Below are positions 21,921-32,364 of a stretch of 64,000 bases of DNA, one piece after another; position 1 is the stretch's first letter; every line of letters starts with the position of its first letter. The translations under genes and the position numbers were made by a program. The notes beneath the pieces are model-generated. The model was given only the letters and a program-made list of their open reading frames with translations. It was not told the origin of the DNA and ran no database searches. This stretch comes from Planctomycetota bacterium (GTDB lineage: Bacteria > Planctomycetota > Planctomycetia > Planctomycetales > Planctomycetaceae). Where the stretch lies: positions 1 to 64,000 of the forward strand of contig JAQCEJ010000004.1 in the NCBI GenBank assembly GCA_027618475.1, read 5' to 3'.

Positions 21921-23885
21921 CTATTGCAGTTGCAATTCGGGGGTTCGGTCAGAGGAGCGATTGCTGTGCGGTGCTTCCGACAGGTAGTCCTGAATTAATT
22001 GTTGTGCGGTCGGTTGGTCGAGAAGATTCTGCTTGATCAGTGCCGATGCGACGACTTGGGGTGTTTCCTGCTGTAAGGCCAGCAGATAAACCACTTGTTC
22101 TTCGGTGAGAAGTTCGAGACGAATCGACGTGATGCCGAATCGATCGCCGTGAACCTCCTGATCGGACAACACCTGTTCGACGTCGGGAGGGGTAAGGTAT
22201 CCCTCTCGTATGGCAAGTTGCCCGATGTGAATGCTTTCCATCTTACAGCCGAGCAGTGCTTTCGAGACCGTCGGAATATCAAAGACGCCGCGTGATACCA
22301 GCCAGCGGCTGAATCGCGACTGATTGATTCCCCGGTACAGACGGCGTTCCTGTTCATCCAGCAGACAGCGTAAGCAGACACGGTTGCGGCCCGTCTGTTT
22401 TGCTTCGTACATCGCTTCGTCGGCAGCAGCGATCAGTCGTTCGCATAATCCACTCGGATCACGATTCGAAATCGTGAATGCGACACCGAAGCTGGCCGTC
22501 ACCGGGACGACCTCTTCACCGTATAAGATTTTTTCGGCCTCGATTTTCGCACGAATTCGTTCGGCCAGTTTTTCGAGTCCTTTTTCCGTCGGCTGACTGA
22601 CCAGAATAACGAATTCTTCTCCGCCGAAACGAGCAAGAATATCGGTCGTACGCAGATCGTCTCCCAACAGTTTGGCAACGCGCTGCAACACTTCGTCGCC
22701 GAATTGATGGCCGTAGGTATCGTTCAGCTTCTTGAAGCGATCGACATCGATGAAGATCAAACCGACGGGCATCGACGTTCGTCCCGAGAGATTGATTTCA
22801 CGGGCAATCGCCTGGTCGAAGTAATTGCGGTTGTAAACCTTCGTTAAAGGGTCGTGCATTACCTGTTTCTGCAGTTCCTCGTTACGCGAGGTCAATTCCT
22901 GCTTTTCGCGTTCGAAGGCTTCGTTCTTGGCGACAGCTTGCGTGCCGGCGACATGTTCGCGCATGGCGAGCATCGACAGTTGTTCGTTCGCTTGAGCCAT
23001 CAGTTCGGTCGGGTCGCCGAATTCGCTCATATCGACCGAAAACAGCTCGCCAGTCGTGTTGATGCGACTGCTTGCCTGTTCGAGAAAATCCTGCAACGCG
23101 TCTTCCGTCATGCCGTACAGTGCGTTCGAGTGTTCGCGAATCTGGCAAAGAGCGGTCCCTTTGCGGTTCGTACAGAAATAGTCGCCGATGGCAGCGGCCA
23201 GAGCCGAACCCCCGACCAGTTCGAAATGCGAATCGTTCTGCTGGGCCTGAATGTTTTCGAGCGTCCAGTGATGCGACGTCACAGCGGCGACGAGAGCATC
23301 GGGCATCTGCCAGTTTTTCATCAGCTGCACGCCGATGTCGACATGACTGACGCCCAGGTGTTCCTGTTCGATTTCGTGGAGAGGGCGCAAGTCGTTCCGC
23401 GCGAGATCAAGCACGGGAAGATACTCTTTCGGAATCGTTTTGAGCATCGCCAGCCGGCCAAGATCCATCAACAGACCGACGAGAAAGAATTCAGCTTCGA
23501 GCCCTTTGCGACTTTGTTTGCCTAACAGCTCGGCGACGGCGCCATGCACGACCGATTGTTTCCAGTATTCCTGATAATGAACAGCCAGCGGCCCCTGCGA
23601 CATAGATGCGTCGGAGAGTGCGAAACTCATCGCCAGCGACGTGATCATCGTTGTCCCCAACATCGGAACCGCCCGCTCGATCGACGTGACTTCCGACTTG
23701 AAGCCGAAGAACGACGAATTCGTCGCCTTTAGAATTTTTGCGGCGATGGCCGGATCGGTCTTGATAACGGCGACGATTTCGCGGATTTCCGTTTCCGGAT
23801 CTTTGATGAGGTCCAGCAATTTTACGGCAACAACAGGGAGAGTCGGCAATTGAGTCGACGACCATATTTTCTTAGGATCGATCAT
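21921..23885 (-). CDS. HDOD-GGDEF diguanylate cyclase with additional C-terminal domain
   Basis: HDOD: LPTLPVVAVKLLDLIKDPETEIREIVAVIKTDPAIAAKILKATNS; GGDEF: LIFIDVDRFKKLNDTYGHQFGDEVLQRVA...RFGGEEF. Confidence 0.9.
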   Translation of the reverse strand: MIDPKKIWSSTQLPTLPVVAVKLLDLIKDPETEIREIVAVIKTDPAIAAKILKATNSSFFGFKSEVTSIERAVPMLGTTMITSLAMSFALSDASMSQGPLAVHYQEYWKQSVVHGAVAELLGKQSRKGLEAEFFLVGLLMDLGRLAMLKTIPKEYLPVLDLARNDLRPLHEIEQEHLGVSHVDIGVQLMKNWQMPDALVAAVTSHHWTLENIQAQQNDSHFELVGGSALAAAIGDYFCTNRKGTALCQIREHSNALYGMTEDALQDFLEQASSRINTTGELFSVDMSEFGDPTELMAQANEQLSMLAMREHVAGTQAVAKNEAFEREKQELTSRNEELQKQVMHDPLTKVYNRNYFDQAIAREINLSGRTSMPVGLIFIDVDRFKKLNDTYGHQFGDEVLQRVAKLLGDDLRTTDILARFGGEEFVILVSQPTEKGLEKLAERIRAKIEAEKILYGEEVVPVTASFGVAFTISNRDPSGLCERLIAAADEAMYEAKQTGRNRVCLRCLLDEQERRLYRGINQSRFSRWLVSRGVFDIPTVSKALLGCKMESIHIGQLAIREGYLTPPDVEQVLSDQEVHGDRFGITSIRLELLTEEQVVYLLALQQETPQVVASALIKQNLLDQPTAQQLIQDYLSEAPHSNRSSDRTPELQLQ

Positions 23886-24095
23886 GATGAAATCGTTAGT
23901 TAGGGGTTTCACATTCACTCAAATTGGGATGAGAAGTCGCGTTGTCGTCCATTCTCAGAACCGATTCGACGATTAAGGTTGGCAAATCGTCGGGCAGCGG
24001 CGAGGGGGTGTCATCGAGGCTGGTTTTATCGCATGTTAATGAGTCGTGAGTTGTTATTTCGTTGCCTTCGACGCAGAACGTTCGATGACGGAATC

Positions 24096-24461
24096 TCACA
24101 CCGAAACACCGATCCATTTTTCGAGTTTTTCCCGCAATCCGTCGGGAGTAAACGGCTTGACCAGATAATCTGAAATACCGCTCTGAAGCGCGGTGACGAT
24201 GCGGACGCGCTCGGCTTCGGCTGTGATCATGATGACCGGAATGTCATTGTTGACCTGCCGGATTTCCTTCAGCAGCGACAACCCGTCCATGACCGGCATG
24301 TTCCAGTCGCTGAGCACGATGTCGAATGTTCCTGCGTTGAAACGGTCGAGCGCCTGACGACCATCTTCGGCTTCGGTAACGTCGTCGATACCGAGTTTGT
24401 TCAAACAGCGCCTATGTAGCGTTCTCATCGTTGCCGAGTCATCGGCGAGTAAGACTTTCAT
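24096..24461 (-). CDS. CheY-like response regulator
   Basis: MKVLLADDSATMRTLHRRCL...DIVLSDWNMPVMDGLSLLKEIR...VIMITAEAE...DYLVKPFTPDGLREKL. Confidence 0.93.
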   Translation of the reverse strand: MKVLLADDSATMRTLHRRCLNKLGIDDVTEAEDGRQALDRFNAGTFDIVLSDWNMPVMDGLSLLKEIRQVNNDIPVIMITAEAERVRIVTALQSGISDYLVKPFTPDGLREKLEKWIGVSV

Positions 24462-24926
24462 CGTTAATTCTCCTGTGAGTCGTCGAAACCGTTCCATTCG
24501 GTGAATGCACACGCGATGGCAAATGGTCCGATTTGGAGTCAAACAGAATGCAGAGGAGTTGCATATTCGAGGGTAAAAATTGTGTGATTGACACCGCTGA
24601 TGACATGGGGTTCCTTTTTGTCATCAACGTTACCGGCGGCGATCGATTCGAGACTTTCTCTTATTTTCCTGGCTCGAAACGTACGCCCACCTCACATGGA
24701 ACATAGGTCACGATCGAACGAGAAATGGGGCCGATGCCGAAATGCAACAGGCGAAAGCAGGATGAAGATACCGAATGTGTGAATCGTTCGGTTTATTCCG
24801 GCTCACGACGGCATCGGCGAAGCATCCCCTCGAACGGATGCCGATGGTCATAGGAGGACGACGAGCCGTAGAATCCTGCTGCCTGATTAGAGGCCGAATG
24901 ATCGCGTACCATACCGCAAACGACCG

Positions 24927-25628
24927 TTATTTTTCCGGTTCCACGATCTGGCGGAGATACACGGCGAGATCCATTTCGAGTTTGAGCAAGCGATGCCAGT
25001 TGGCCTGATCGAACGACAGTGTTCGCAACGTATCGGCGGGAGCCCCTTCGTCCGGGGAATTTTCTTCGACTCCCTCCAGAACCGAACGCAACTCATCGTG
25101 CAGATAAGCCAACACATCTGAGACGAGTGCCCGTTGCACCGGGAAGAGCGTCTGAGGAAGAATTGGTGGTCCCTGTGGAAAGAGCGGAAGGTCTTCGTCG
25201 TCGTACGAATTCTCCGCACGTGTCGCCTTCGGACGATCCAGATGTCCGAATTCCGTCCCCGCCGATTGGGCGACCTCTTCACCGGCGTCGTCGAGTTCGG
25301 CAGTCGACACATTCTCGTGCAGATGGGCGATCTCTTCCGGACTGCCGTAGACCAGCAGACAACGCCCGATCGAGAGTAAGTCTCCGATTTGCAGCACGCG
25401 CATCTGCACAGGATGACCGTTGACTCGGGTTCCGTTCGTGCTTTCCAGATCGGTGAGAATGATGCGTTCGCCGTCTTCCTGAATTTTGGCATGAAATCGG
25501 CTGATCCGTTCGTCGTTCAGGCGAATCGAATTTTCATCTTCGCGGCCGATTGTCACGGGAGTTTCGAGATCGGAGAAAACGCGTCCCCGCTCCATTCCCT
25601 CCAGAACCTGTAAGCTAATTGTAGCCAT
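24927..25628 (-). CDS. FHA domain-containing protein
   Basis: TIGREDENSIRLNDERISRFHAKIQ...LTDLESTNGTRVNG. Confidence 0.93.
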   Translation of the reverse strand: MATISLQVLEGMERGRVFSDLETPVTIGREDENSIRLNDERISRFHAKIQEDGERIILTDLESTNGTRVNGHPVQMRVLQIGDLLSIGRCLLVYGSPEEIAHLHENVSTAELDDAGEEVAQSAGTEFGHLDRPKATRAENSYDDEDLPLFPQGPPILPQTLFPVQRALVSDVLAYLHDELRSVLEGVEENSPDEGAPADTLRTLSFDQANWHRLLKLEMDLAVYLRQIVEPEK

Positions 25629-25957
25629 GTTTTGCGCTATTCATCCGCAGCAAGTCGCCTGCCCGCGCGGCGGTCATGTTGCAGTTTAAAACATTACATG
25701 CGTTCTCATGCCCCTCGGGATAACGAATTGTTGCAACTTGTACTGAAGGGACCGAAACCGAACCGTCGAGCGTGGGGTCAACAATTACCGCTGCCGGTTA
25801 CACCAGAATGCCAATTGAAGACCCTCCCTTGTAACAGTCTGCCATCGCTATCGTCAAGCAAAACCGAAAAGAGACGCGAATCCTCGTCGGGATTTAACAC
25901 TCAGCAGTGGTCTCAGTCAGAGACCGGAATCTGGTCTCGATCGTCGAACGCTATAAA

Positions 25958-26431
25958 TTACGAAGGACATAAACGAGACTGAATGTCCCGGTCGCAGTAG
26001 GTGTCTTCAATGGCCGACGACACGGTTTGAATCAGTTCTCGCCGTCCGACAGGTTTGGCTAAAACCGAGTAAACCTCGGCATCGCCCGCCTCGCGGCGCA
26101 AGCCTTCGGTTACATTGGCCGTAATCAGAATGCAGGGGGTTTGCTGATTGCGGGCTTTGACGATTTTGGCCGTATCCAGCCCGGTCATCACATGCATATT
26201 CATGTCGAGAATGCACAGGTGCACCTCGATATTCTGCAGCAACTCGACCGCCTGTTCTCCGCACTCGGCTTCGACCAGATCAAAGTAGGGACGAAACAAT
26301 TCCGAAAGAACGCCGCGAAACTGCGCGTCGTCGTCGACGATCATAAATCGATAAGAACGGTTAGTGCTTGCAACCACGTCATCTGCCTCAGTGCAACAAT
26401 TCGCCTTCCCGACGAAGGACTCGTTCTGCAT
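25958..26431 (-). CDS. Response regulator (receiver-only)
   Basis: RFMIVDDDAQFRGVLSELF...LCILDMNMHVMTGLDTAKIVK...CILITANV...VLAKPVGRRELIQTV. Confidence 0.88.
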   Translation of the reverse strand: MQNESFVGKANCCTEADDVVASTNRSYRFMIVDDDAQFRGVLSELFRPYFDLVEAECGEQAVELLQNIEVHLCILDMNMHVMTGLDTAKIVKARNQQTPCILITANVTEGLRREAGDAEVYSVLAKPVGRRELIQTVSSAIEDTYCDRDIQSRLCPS

Positions 26432-26575
26432 GGCCTTTAATCACGCGAATCATCATTCGACCAGACGACTCGGTGTGCTTACCAATTATAGACCTATTTC
26501 TGACGCACGGCGGAAAATCATGTCGCGGATATTGTAGTTATGACCGAAATGATGTCAAACCTAATCTACCGTTAT

Positions 26576-27604
26576 TCAGACATGCGGAGACGACACCTGC
26601 CGCGCCGATGTCTTCTGCACTCTGACGGTGGATGCCGGAACGGCATCCCCTTCGTCCGCTTGAACCAGCCGACCCGTTCGTTCGAGGAATTCGACAATAC
26701 GGCGATCGTATTCCACGGGATACTGTACGCGGGCGGTATTGTGCCGGGCACCGGGGACGATCCAGACATCGACCGCCGGTTCGCCTCCCGCAGCCTGACA
26801 GAGTTCCTGGATCACCGACGGCTTGACATACGTGTCGAGTTCGCCCGACAGCCAGAAGACGGGTTTCGACCGCAGCGCCGGGAGTTGACGTTCGAGATTC
26901 GTATAACGGCAATGATGTTGCCGCTGACTTATCCAGCGCATTACCGCCAGCGTCATCTCGACACGCCAGAAGGGAAACCAGGCTTTCACCCGGCGGCCAA
27001 GAGCATATTCGAGCCAGCGCGAGGCGTGCAGCGTCATCAACCGACGGGTGGAGTAGGCGCTCTCAACGATCACCCCCGAGACGTTTTCCGTTCGTGCCGC
27101 AGCACTCAGAACCGCTCCGGCTCCTTTACTGATGCCGAAGAGAAAAAACGGCAGTTCGTTCCATTCGGGTTGCGTGCGAATGAAATCGATCGCTCCATTG
27201 ACGTCGTCGACATCGTATTCGGTGAGCCATTTCGAGGCGTCGTAACCGTCGCGCTGTTCGCTGTCGCCATGTTGCGAAAAATCGAACGCGACGACGGAAA
27301 ACCCGGCCGACAACAAGCCTTCGCAGTAATGACGGGCGGTCCAGCGATTGCCGCCGAATTCGTGACAGAAGAGCACGAGCCCGCAAGGATGTTTGTGATG
27401 AGAATTGAAAAGGCTCCCTTTCAGCAGCACCCGACCGTCAGCCGAAGGAAAGAAAAAACTTTCCACAGCGGGATCTTCTTCTCCGATTCGTGCCGCGAAC
27501 GGAAGCGTACGATCAAAAATTGGCAGGCCGACTCGAAGTCCGTAAATATAAATAAACAGATCGACGAGAATCAGGATCGAAATGGATAGAATGATCCATA
27601 CCAC
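26576..27604 (-). CDS. Membrane-anchored alpha/beta hydrolase
   Basis: GLVLFCHEFGGNRWTARHYCEGLLSAGFSVVAFDFSQHGDS, FFLFGISKGAGAVLSAA. Confidence 0.85.
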   Translation of the reverse strand: MVWIILSISILILVDLFIYIYGLRVGLPIFDRTLPFAARIGEEDPAVESFFFPSADGRVLLKGSLFNSHHKHPCGLVLFCHEFGGNRWTARHYCEGLLSAGFSVVAFDFSQHGDSEQRDGYDASKWLTEYDVDDVNGAIDFIRTQPEWNELPFFLFGISKGAGAVLSAAARTENVSGVIVESAYSTRRLMTLHASRWLEYALGRRVKAWFPFWRVEMTLAVMRWISQRQHHCRYTNLERQLPALRSKPVFWLSGELDTYVKPSVIQELCQAAGGEPAVDVWIVPGARHNTARVQYPVEYDRRIVEFLERTGRLVQADEGDAVPASTVRVQKTSARQVSSPHV

Positions 27605-27907
27605 TTGAAATCCTTCGCTTTCCGCGATTCAAGGTTGCCATGTTTTCGGGGATCCGTCAAGCCCCGGTTAAACAGCGGATTTCCGCTAACAAACCGGCGA
27701 TTACGCGATCGCCTGGGGAAATAATCCGAAGGTCGGTCGACCGCTCGAATCGAGTTGCTGCCATTATCACATCAAAAGGTGTGCGTCAAACGCACCAAGA
27801 CCTCGTTTTGACTGCATATTTCATTCCGTTTCCTCGAATTCCTCTGCGTCCCAACCCCCACCCGGAAAAGACGACGCGAGATACATCGGTCCCCTTGGAC
27901 GAGACAC

Positions 27908-29191
27908 TTAGCCGTTGAATTCGGAAAAAAGAATCGAGATATTCTGTCCGCCGAATCCGAAACTGTTCGACAGGGCGTAGCGCACTTTGCTCTCGCGGGC
28001 CGTATTCGGCACGTAATCGAGATCGCAATTCGGATCGGGATTCTCGTAATTGATTGTCGGGGGCATCACGTCGTCGCCAATCGCGAGCAGACAGGCGATC
28101 GCCTCCACGCTTCCCGCTGCGGCGATCAGGTGTCCCATCATGCTTTTGATGCTCGAAACGGGAACCTTATACGCGTCGGCTCCCAGCGCTCCCTTGATCG
28201 CCGTCGTCTCGACTTTGTCGTTCACCATCGTGCTCGTCCCGTGCGCGTTGATGTAATTCACATCTTGCGGATTGATTCGGGCATCTCGCAGTGCCATATT
28301 GATACACGCCATTCCGCCGCGGCCTTCAGGGTGAATATCGGTAATACGATAGGCATCGGCGGTAGAGCCGTAACCGAGAACTTCGCCGTAAATATGTGCC
28401 CCTCGCTTCTTGGCCGATTCCAGGTCTTCCAGAATCAACATCCCGGCACCTTCGCCGAGCACGAACCCGTCGCGGTCACGATCGAACGGTCGCGAGGCTT
28501 CCTCGGGGTTGTCGTTATTCGTCGACAGCGCAGTCAACAAGTTGAAGCCGGTCACTCCGAACGGATGAATCATGCTGTGAGCCCCTCCGGTGAGCATCAC
28601 CGTGGCATCCCCGCGACGAATCAGTTCGGTCGCTTCGCCAATCGCTTGACTCGAAGCGGCACACGCCGTGAGACAGTTCAAATTCGGCCCCTGGGCATTG
28701 AACAGCGACGCCAGGTGACCGGCGGTCATGTTTGGTTCCTGTTCGAGCTCCGACTGGGGATCGAGTTCGACCAGCCCGCGTCGAGTAAAGACTTCCAGAT
28801 CGAGATCGGTCCCCTGTTGAGCCTTCGCAATTAACCCCATAAAGACGGGGAAATCCTGCTGACCTTCTCCCGCTCCCAGATAGACACCGAATTGAGTCGG
28901 GTCAACCTTGCTCTCGAGTATTCCCGAATTTTTCACAGCCTGAACGGCTGCCGCAATCGCAAACCTGATGTTGCGGCCCGATTTTTCGAATCGCTCGGGT
29001 TCGGAAATATAGTCAGAAAATTCGAAGTCCTTGACCTCCCCGGCGATTTTCGTCGGGAAATTCGAGGCATCAAAATGACTGATACGACCGATGCCGCTCT
29101 TGGACTCTTTGAGCGATTCCCACATCTCGTGGACTGTGCGTCCAACCGGTGTGATGCATCCCATTCCCGTAACTACGACCCGGCGTCTCAT
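27908..29191 (-). CDS. fabF: Beta-ketoacyl-ACP synthase II (FabF-like)
   Basis: VVVTGMGCITPVGRTVHEMWE, CLTACAASSQAIGEA, INAHGTSTMVNDKVETTAIK, SIKSMMGHLIAAAGSVEAIA. Confidence 0.93.
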   Translation of the reverse strand: MRRRVVVTGMGCITPVGRTVHEMWESLKESKSGIGRISHFDASNFPTKIAGEVKDFEFSDYISEPERFEKSGRNIRFAIAAAVQAVKNSGILESKVDPTQFGVYLGAGEGQQDFPVFMGLIAKAQQGTDLDLEVFTRRGLVELDPQSELEQEPNMTAGHLASLFNAQGPNLNCLTACAASSQAIGEATELIRRGDATVMLTGGAHSMIHPFGVTGFNLLTALSTNNDNPEEASRPFDRDRDGFVLGEGAGMLILEDLESAKKRGAHIYGEVLGYGSTADAYRITDIHPEGRGGMACINMALRDARINPQDVNYINAHGTSTMVNDKVETTAIKGALGADAYKVPVSSIKSMMGHLIAAAGSVEAIACLLAIGDDVMPPTINYENPDPNCDLDYVPNTARESKVRYALSNSFGFGGQNISILFSEFNG

Positions 29192-29268
29192 CGATAAGAC
29201 CTCTTTAGATACTGCCAGCTTTTTCCAAACCCTGAGGACGATAGATCGTACGCGAGATTTCGATCGCG

Positions 29269-29307
29269 TTTTCCGTCGCCGTCCGGGTCAAGAAACCAGT
29301 TCTAACG
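29269..29307 (+). repeat. Dispersed repeat, copy D (3' end only)
   Basis: TTCCGTCGCCgtcCGGGTcAaGAAACCAGTTCTAACG matches the 3' portion of copies A and C. Confidence 0.6.
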
Positions 29308-29650
29308 TGAATTCAAACTTTTCACAGGCGACGGAGCCATTCGTTGCTTCCCCCTGTCCGCCTGCATTGACGTACTTTCGGCTGTCGGCATCACCTGAGA
29401 TCCCTCGGTAATACCTTGGCCTGTCGATTATAGGTCAAATGAGAAAGGTTCCCAGCCTTCTCACGGAGCATCTTGCTCTGGAAACTCGTTGTCTGTCAAG
29501 GTCGACTCTTCTGCCCCAACAACCCATTCGCGATTTTTGTGTACAAATGAGACAACACGGTCGAAGGATTAGCATCCTTTTCGTCCAAGGATATCGAGCC
29601 TTTAGGGCATTCCCTCGCTGTTGTGCCGCCGTCCATCCGATCACGATGCG

Positions 29651-30139
29651 TCACGACGGCTCGGAAGGATAGCCCGCCTTACCGATCTTCATGACGTCGA
29701 GCAGATTCAGGGAAAACGAAAACTTACTCTGGTCGAATCCGTTCGCAGCAAAATTATTCGGTTCGAGGCAGAAAAAGACAATTTCCCCCTCGGCGACGAC
29801 ATTTTCTCCGACCATCGCCTTTGTCTGAACCGCTCCCCCCTCCGGTCGCACGTCCGTCAAATGGACGTGATAATGGATGGTGTCTCCCGGCGTCACCCAG
29901 CCGTGGAATTCCATTTTGGGAACTTTGGCCAGAACCACCGGTTTTTCGAAGCCGAGCGCTTCCCCGAGCAAAATTCCGCCGGTCTGGGCCATCCCCTCGA
30001 TCATCAGGCTTCCCGGCATGATGGGATATCCGGGAAAATGATCATGGAGATGCTCCTCGGCGAGCGAGACATTCTTGACGGCAACAGCGTGCGAACCGCT
30101 TTTGAATTCCGCAAATCGGTCGATCCAAAACCAACGCAT
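29651..30139 (-). CDS. 3-hydroxyacyl-ACP dehydratase (FabZ-like)
   Basis: HDHFPGYPIMPGSLMIEGMAQTGGILLGEALGFEKPVVLAKVPKMEFHGWVTPGDTIHYHV. Confidence 0.9.
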   Translation of the reverse strand: MRWFWIDRFAEFKSGSHAVAVKNVSLAEEHLHDHFPGYPIMPGSLMIEGMAQTGGILLGEALGFEKPVVLAKVPKMEFHGWVTPGDTIHYHVHLTDVRPEGGAVQTKAMVGENVVAEGEIVFFCLEPNNFAANGFDQSKFSFSLNLLDVMKIGKAGYPSEPS

Positions 30140-30324
30140 GTTCGTTCGCTCTCCGTTCGCGGGATTAAATATCGGTCGAGAGTAACGGGATGAATGCCGG
30201 AATAATCGACCGGCATCAAACGACGACGATCAGCGACCTCAATGCCGCATCATCCCAGAAATCATCCTGGATACGAACATCGTCGTTTACCCTCTGGCTG
30301 TCGTTACGTCGACCGTTCGACATA

Positions 30325-30723
30325 TTAGCCGGCGGTTTTATTGACGATAAACTTCACGATCATATCGACGGTGATCAAATCCTGAACGTTGCTGACCTGG
30401 GGATCCTTCGCAAAAACATCGATTTCGGCGGAGGCATGAGGCAACTTCTTGCGGATTTCGTCCAGTCCCGCCGGGGTTACGGTTCCCTCCTTCACGAAAC
30501 CGGTGTCCGGAGAAGCAAACGTCTCGGGATCGGGAAAGAGCTCGCCTCGTTCAATCTTGATGTTGAAGTTTTTTTCCAGCCGGAACACGATATCGAGGAA
30601 ATCGATCGACTCGGCTCCCAGATCGGCCATCAATTTGGCATTCGGCGAAACATCTTCGTCGTCCACGCTCAGGGCGTCCACCAGAATGTCTTTTACCTTA
30701 TCGTAGATCTCATCGTGCGTCAT
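30325..30723 (-). CDS. Acyl carrier protein with extended helix II-III region
   Basis: VKDILVDALSVDDEDVSPNAKLMADLGAESIDFLDIVFRLEKNFNIKI (DxGxxSID phosphopantetheine site). Confidence 0.9.
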   Translation of the reverse strand: MTHDEIYDKVKDILVDALSVDDEDVSPNAKLMADLGAESIDFLDIVFRLEKNFNIKIERGELFPDPETFASPDTGFVKEGTVTPAGLDEIRKKLPHASAEIDVFAKDPQVSNVQDLITVDMIVKFIVNKTAG

Positions 30724-30983
30724 CGAACTGATTCTCCTAGGCAGACTCGCCTGCATGCAGCGTTATCGTGCTGCGAAAGTTTCTCGCCGGACTTCTGGTT
30801 TAATTCTTGTCATTGGCTTGGCGAGTTCACCGCTGACTCGATTTTGGAATTTTGTCGTATCTCGTTTCGGAATTACTGCTTTTATCAGGGACAATCGTTG
30901 GCGGAAGGGTTGAAATGGGATTCAACAGGAATTCTTGCATTGACGTCGGACACCCCGAAATGACGGGAACTAAATCGACTCGT

Positions 30984-31754
30984 TTAGCCAACCATGCCTC
31001 CCAATGTCAACCCACCGTCGACAGTAAGGACTTGTCCGGTGATATACGAAGCCTCTTCGCCGGCAAGAAATGAGACGGCGTGGGCAATGTCGTCGGGTTT
31101 CCCGAGTCGCCTAACCGGTATCGCTTTTTTGATCTGATCGCCTGCCGCATTTCGCACCGCTTCGGTCATGTCGGTTTCGATAAATCCGGGGGCGACGGCG
31201 TTCACCGTGACGCCGCGCCGGGCAAGTTCCGCCGCCATGCATCGGGTAAAGCTTTCCACTCCCCCTTTACTTGCCGCGTAATTGGCCTGTCCGGGATTAC
31301 TGAAATGAGCGGCGACGCTCGACATATTGATGATGCGGCCGTAACGGGCCGACATCATCGGACGGGTCACCGCCTGACAGAAGTTGAATACGCTGTTCAA
31401 ATTGGTGTTGATGACTTCCTGCCATTGTTCGGCGGTCATCGTGGCGAGCAGTCCGTCGCGGATCACTCCGGCGTTATTCACCAGAATATCGACTTTCTCC
31501 CACTTTTCGAGCACCTGTTCGACCACGGCATCGCACTCGGCTTTCGAAGCGACATCGGCCTTGATCGCCAGGCTTTCTCGCTGATCCAACGACAGATCGT
31601 GTACCTGACGCTGGGCCAATTCTTCCTGAGAGCGATAGACAAAAGCGACCTTAGCCCCTTCTCTGGCCAAAGCCCAGACGATGGCCTTGCCGATGCCTCT
31701 CGTTCCCCCAGTCACAATTGCCACTCGTCCCGCCAATTTCATAGTCGTTTCCAA
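30984..31754 (-). CDS. 3-oxoacyl-ACP reductase (FabG-like SDR)
   Basis: GRVAIVTGGTRGIGKAIVWALA, LVNNAGVIRDGLLATMT, YAASKGGVESFTRCMAAELARRGVTVNAVAPGFIETDMT. Confidence 0.93.
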   Translation of the reverse strand: METTMKLAGRVAIVTGGTRGIGKAIVWALAREGAKVAFVYRSQEELAQRQVHDLSLDQRESLAIKADVASKAECDAVVEQVLEKWEKVDILVNNAGVIRDGLLATMTAEQWQEVINTNLNSVFNFCQAVTRPMMSARYGRIINMSSVAAHFSNPGQANYAASKGGVESFTRCMAAELARRGVTVNAVAPGFIETDMTEAVRNAAGDQIKKAIPVRRLGKPDDIAHAVSFLAGEEASYITGQVLTVDGGLTLGGMVG

Positions 31755-31866
31755 ATCCCTCGATAAAAAAATCGTCTCAGTTTCACTGTCGTATCGAACG
31801 GCTGCACGAACTTGTCCAGCACATGCTCTGGTCTTGATATATGTCGTGTTATTTCACTGACTTGAT

Positions 31867-32364
31867 TCAGGTTGTCGATGCCACCGTATCATTCATTTGT
31901 GATTTCAGTGAGGTAAACTGGTCTCGCAGCATCTGAATGGTTCGCTCGTCGCAGGTTGCCAGTTCGGAGTTCGTGTCGGCCAGATTGAATTGTTCCAGCT
32001 TCAAACGGGCGCTCACCGTCGAAACGCCATTCACCGTTCCGTTGCATTTGAATGTGCAATAGCGATCGCCCCACTCCATCACCTGTGCCACGATTTTCAG
32101 CGTATTGCCAGGAGTAACAAAACTGTTGAACTTCACGGCCCGCGATTGTTTCAGCATCACCGTGCTGAATCGAAAATCGGTCGTCGAACGCATCAGCCAC
32201 GCCGACGCTTGCGTCATCGCTTCCAACATCAACACACCCGGCATGATCGGAAAACCGGGAAAATGATCAGCAAGATATTCCTCAGCCGACGACAACTGCT
32301 TGATGGCAGTAATCGACTGACCATTTTCCAGTGCCAATATTCGATCGATGAGAGAGAAACGCAT
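31867..32364 (-). CDS. FabZ-like hotdog dehydratase (second copy)
   Basis: EEYLADHFPGFPIMPGVLMLEAMTQASAWLMRSTTDFRFSTVMLKQSRAVKFNSFVTPGNTLKI. Confidence 0.85.
   Translation of the reverse strand: MRFSLIDRILALENGQSITAIKQLSSAEEYLADHFPGFPIMPGVLMLEAMTQASAWLMRSTTDFRFSTVMLKQSRAVKFNSFVTPGNTLKIVAQVMEWGDRYCTFKCNGTVNGVSTVSARLKLEQFNLADTNSELATCDERTIQMLRDQFTSLKSQMNDTVASTT

Noticed and set aside
21921-26431. HDOD-GGDEF/CheY/FHA block as one chemosensory system
   Set aside because: No MCP, CheA, CheB/R or histidine kinase nearby; genes look like separate signalling units.
26540-27589. 349-aa plus-strand ORF
   Set aside because: Antisense to the alpha/beta hydrolase, which has the GxSxG elbow.
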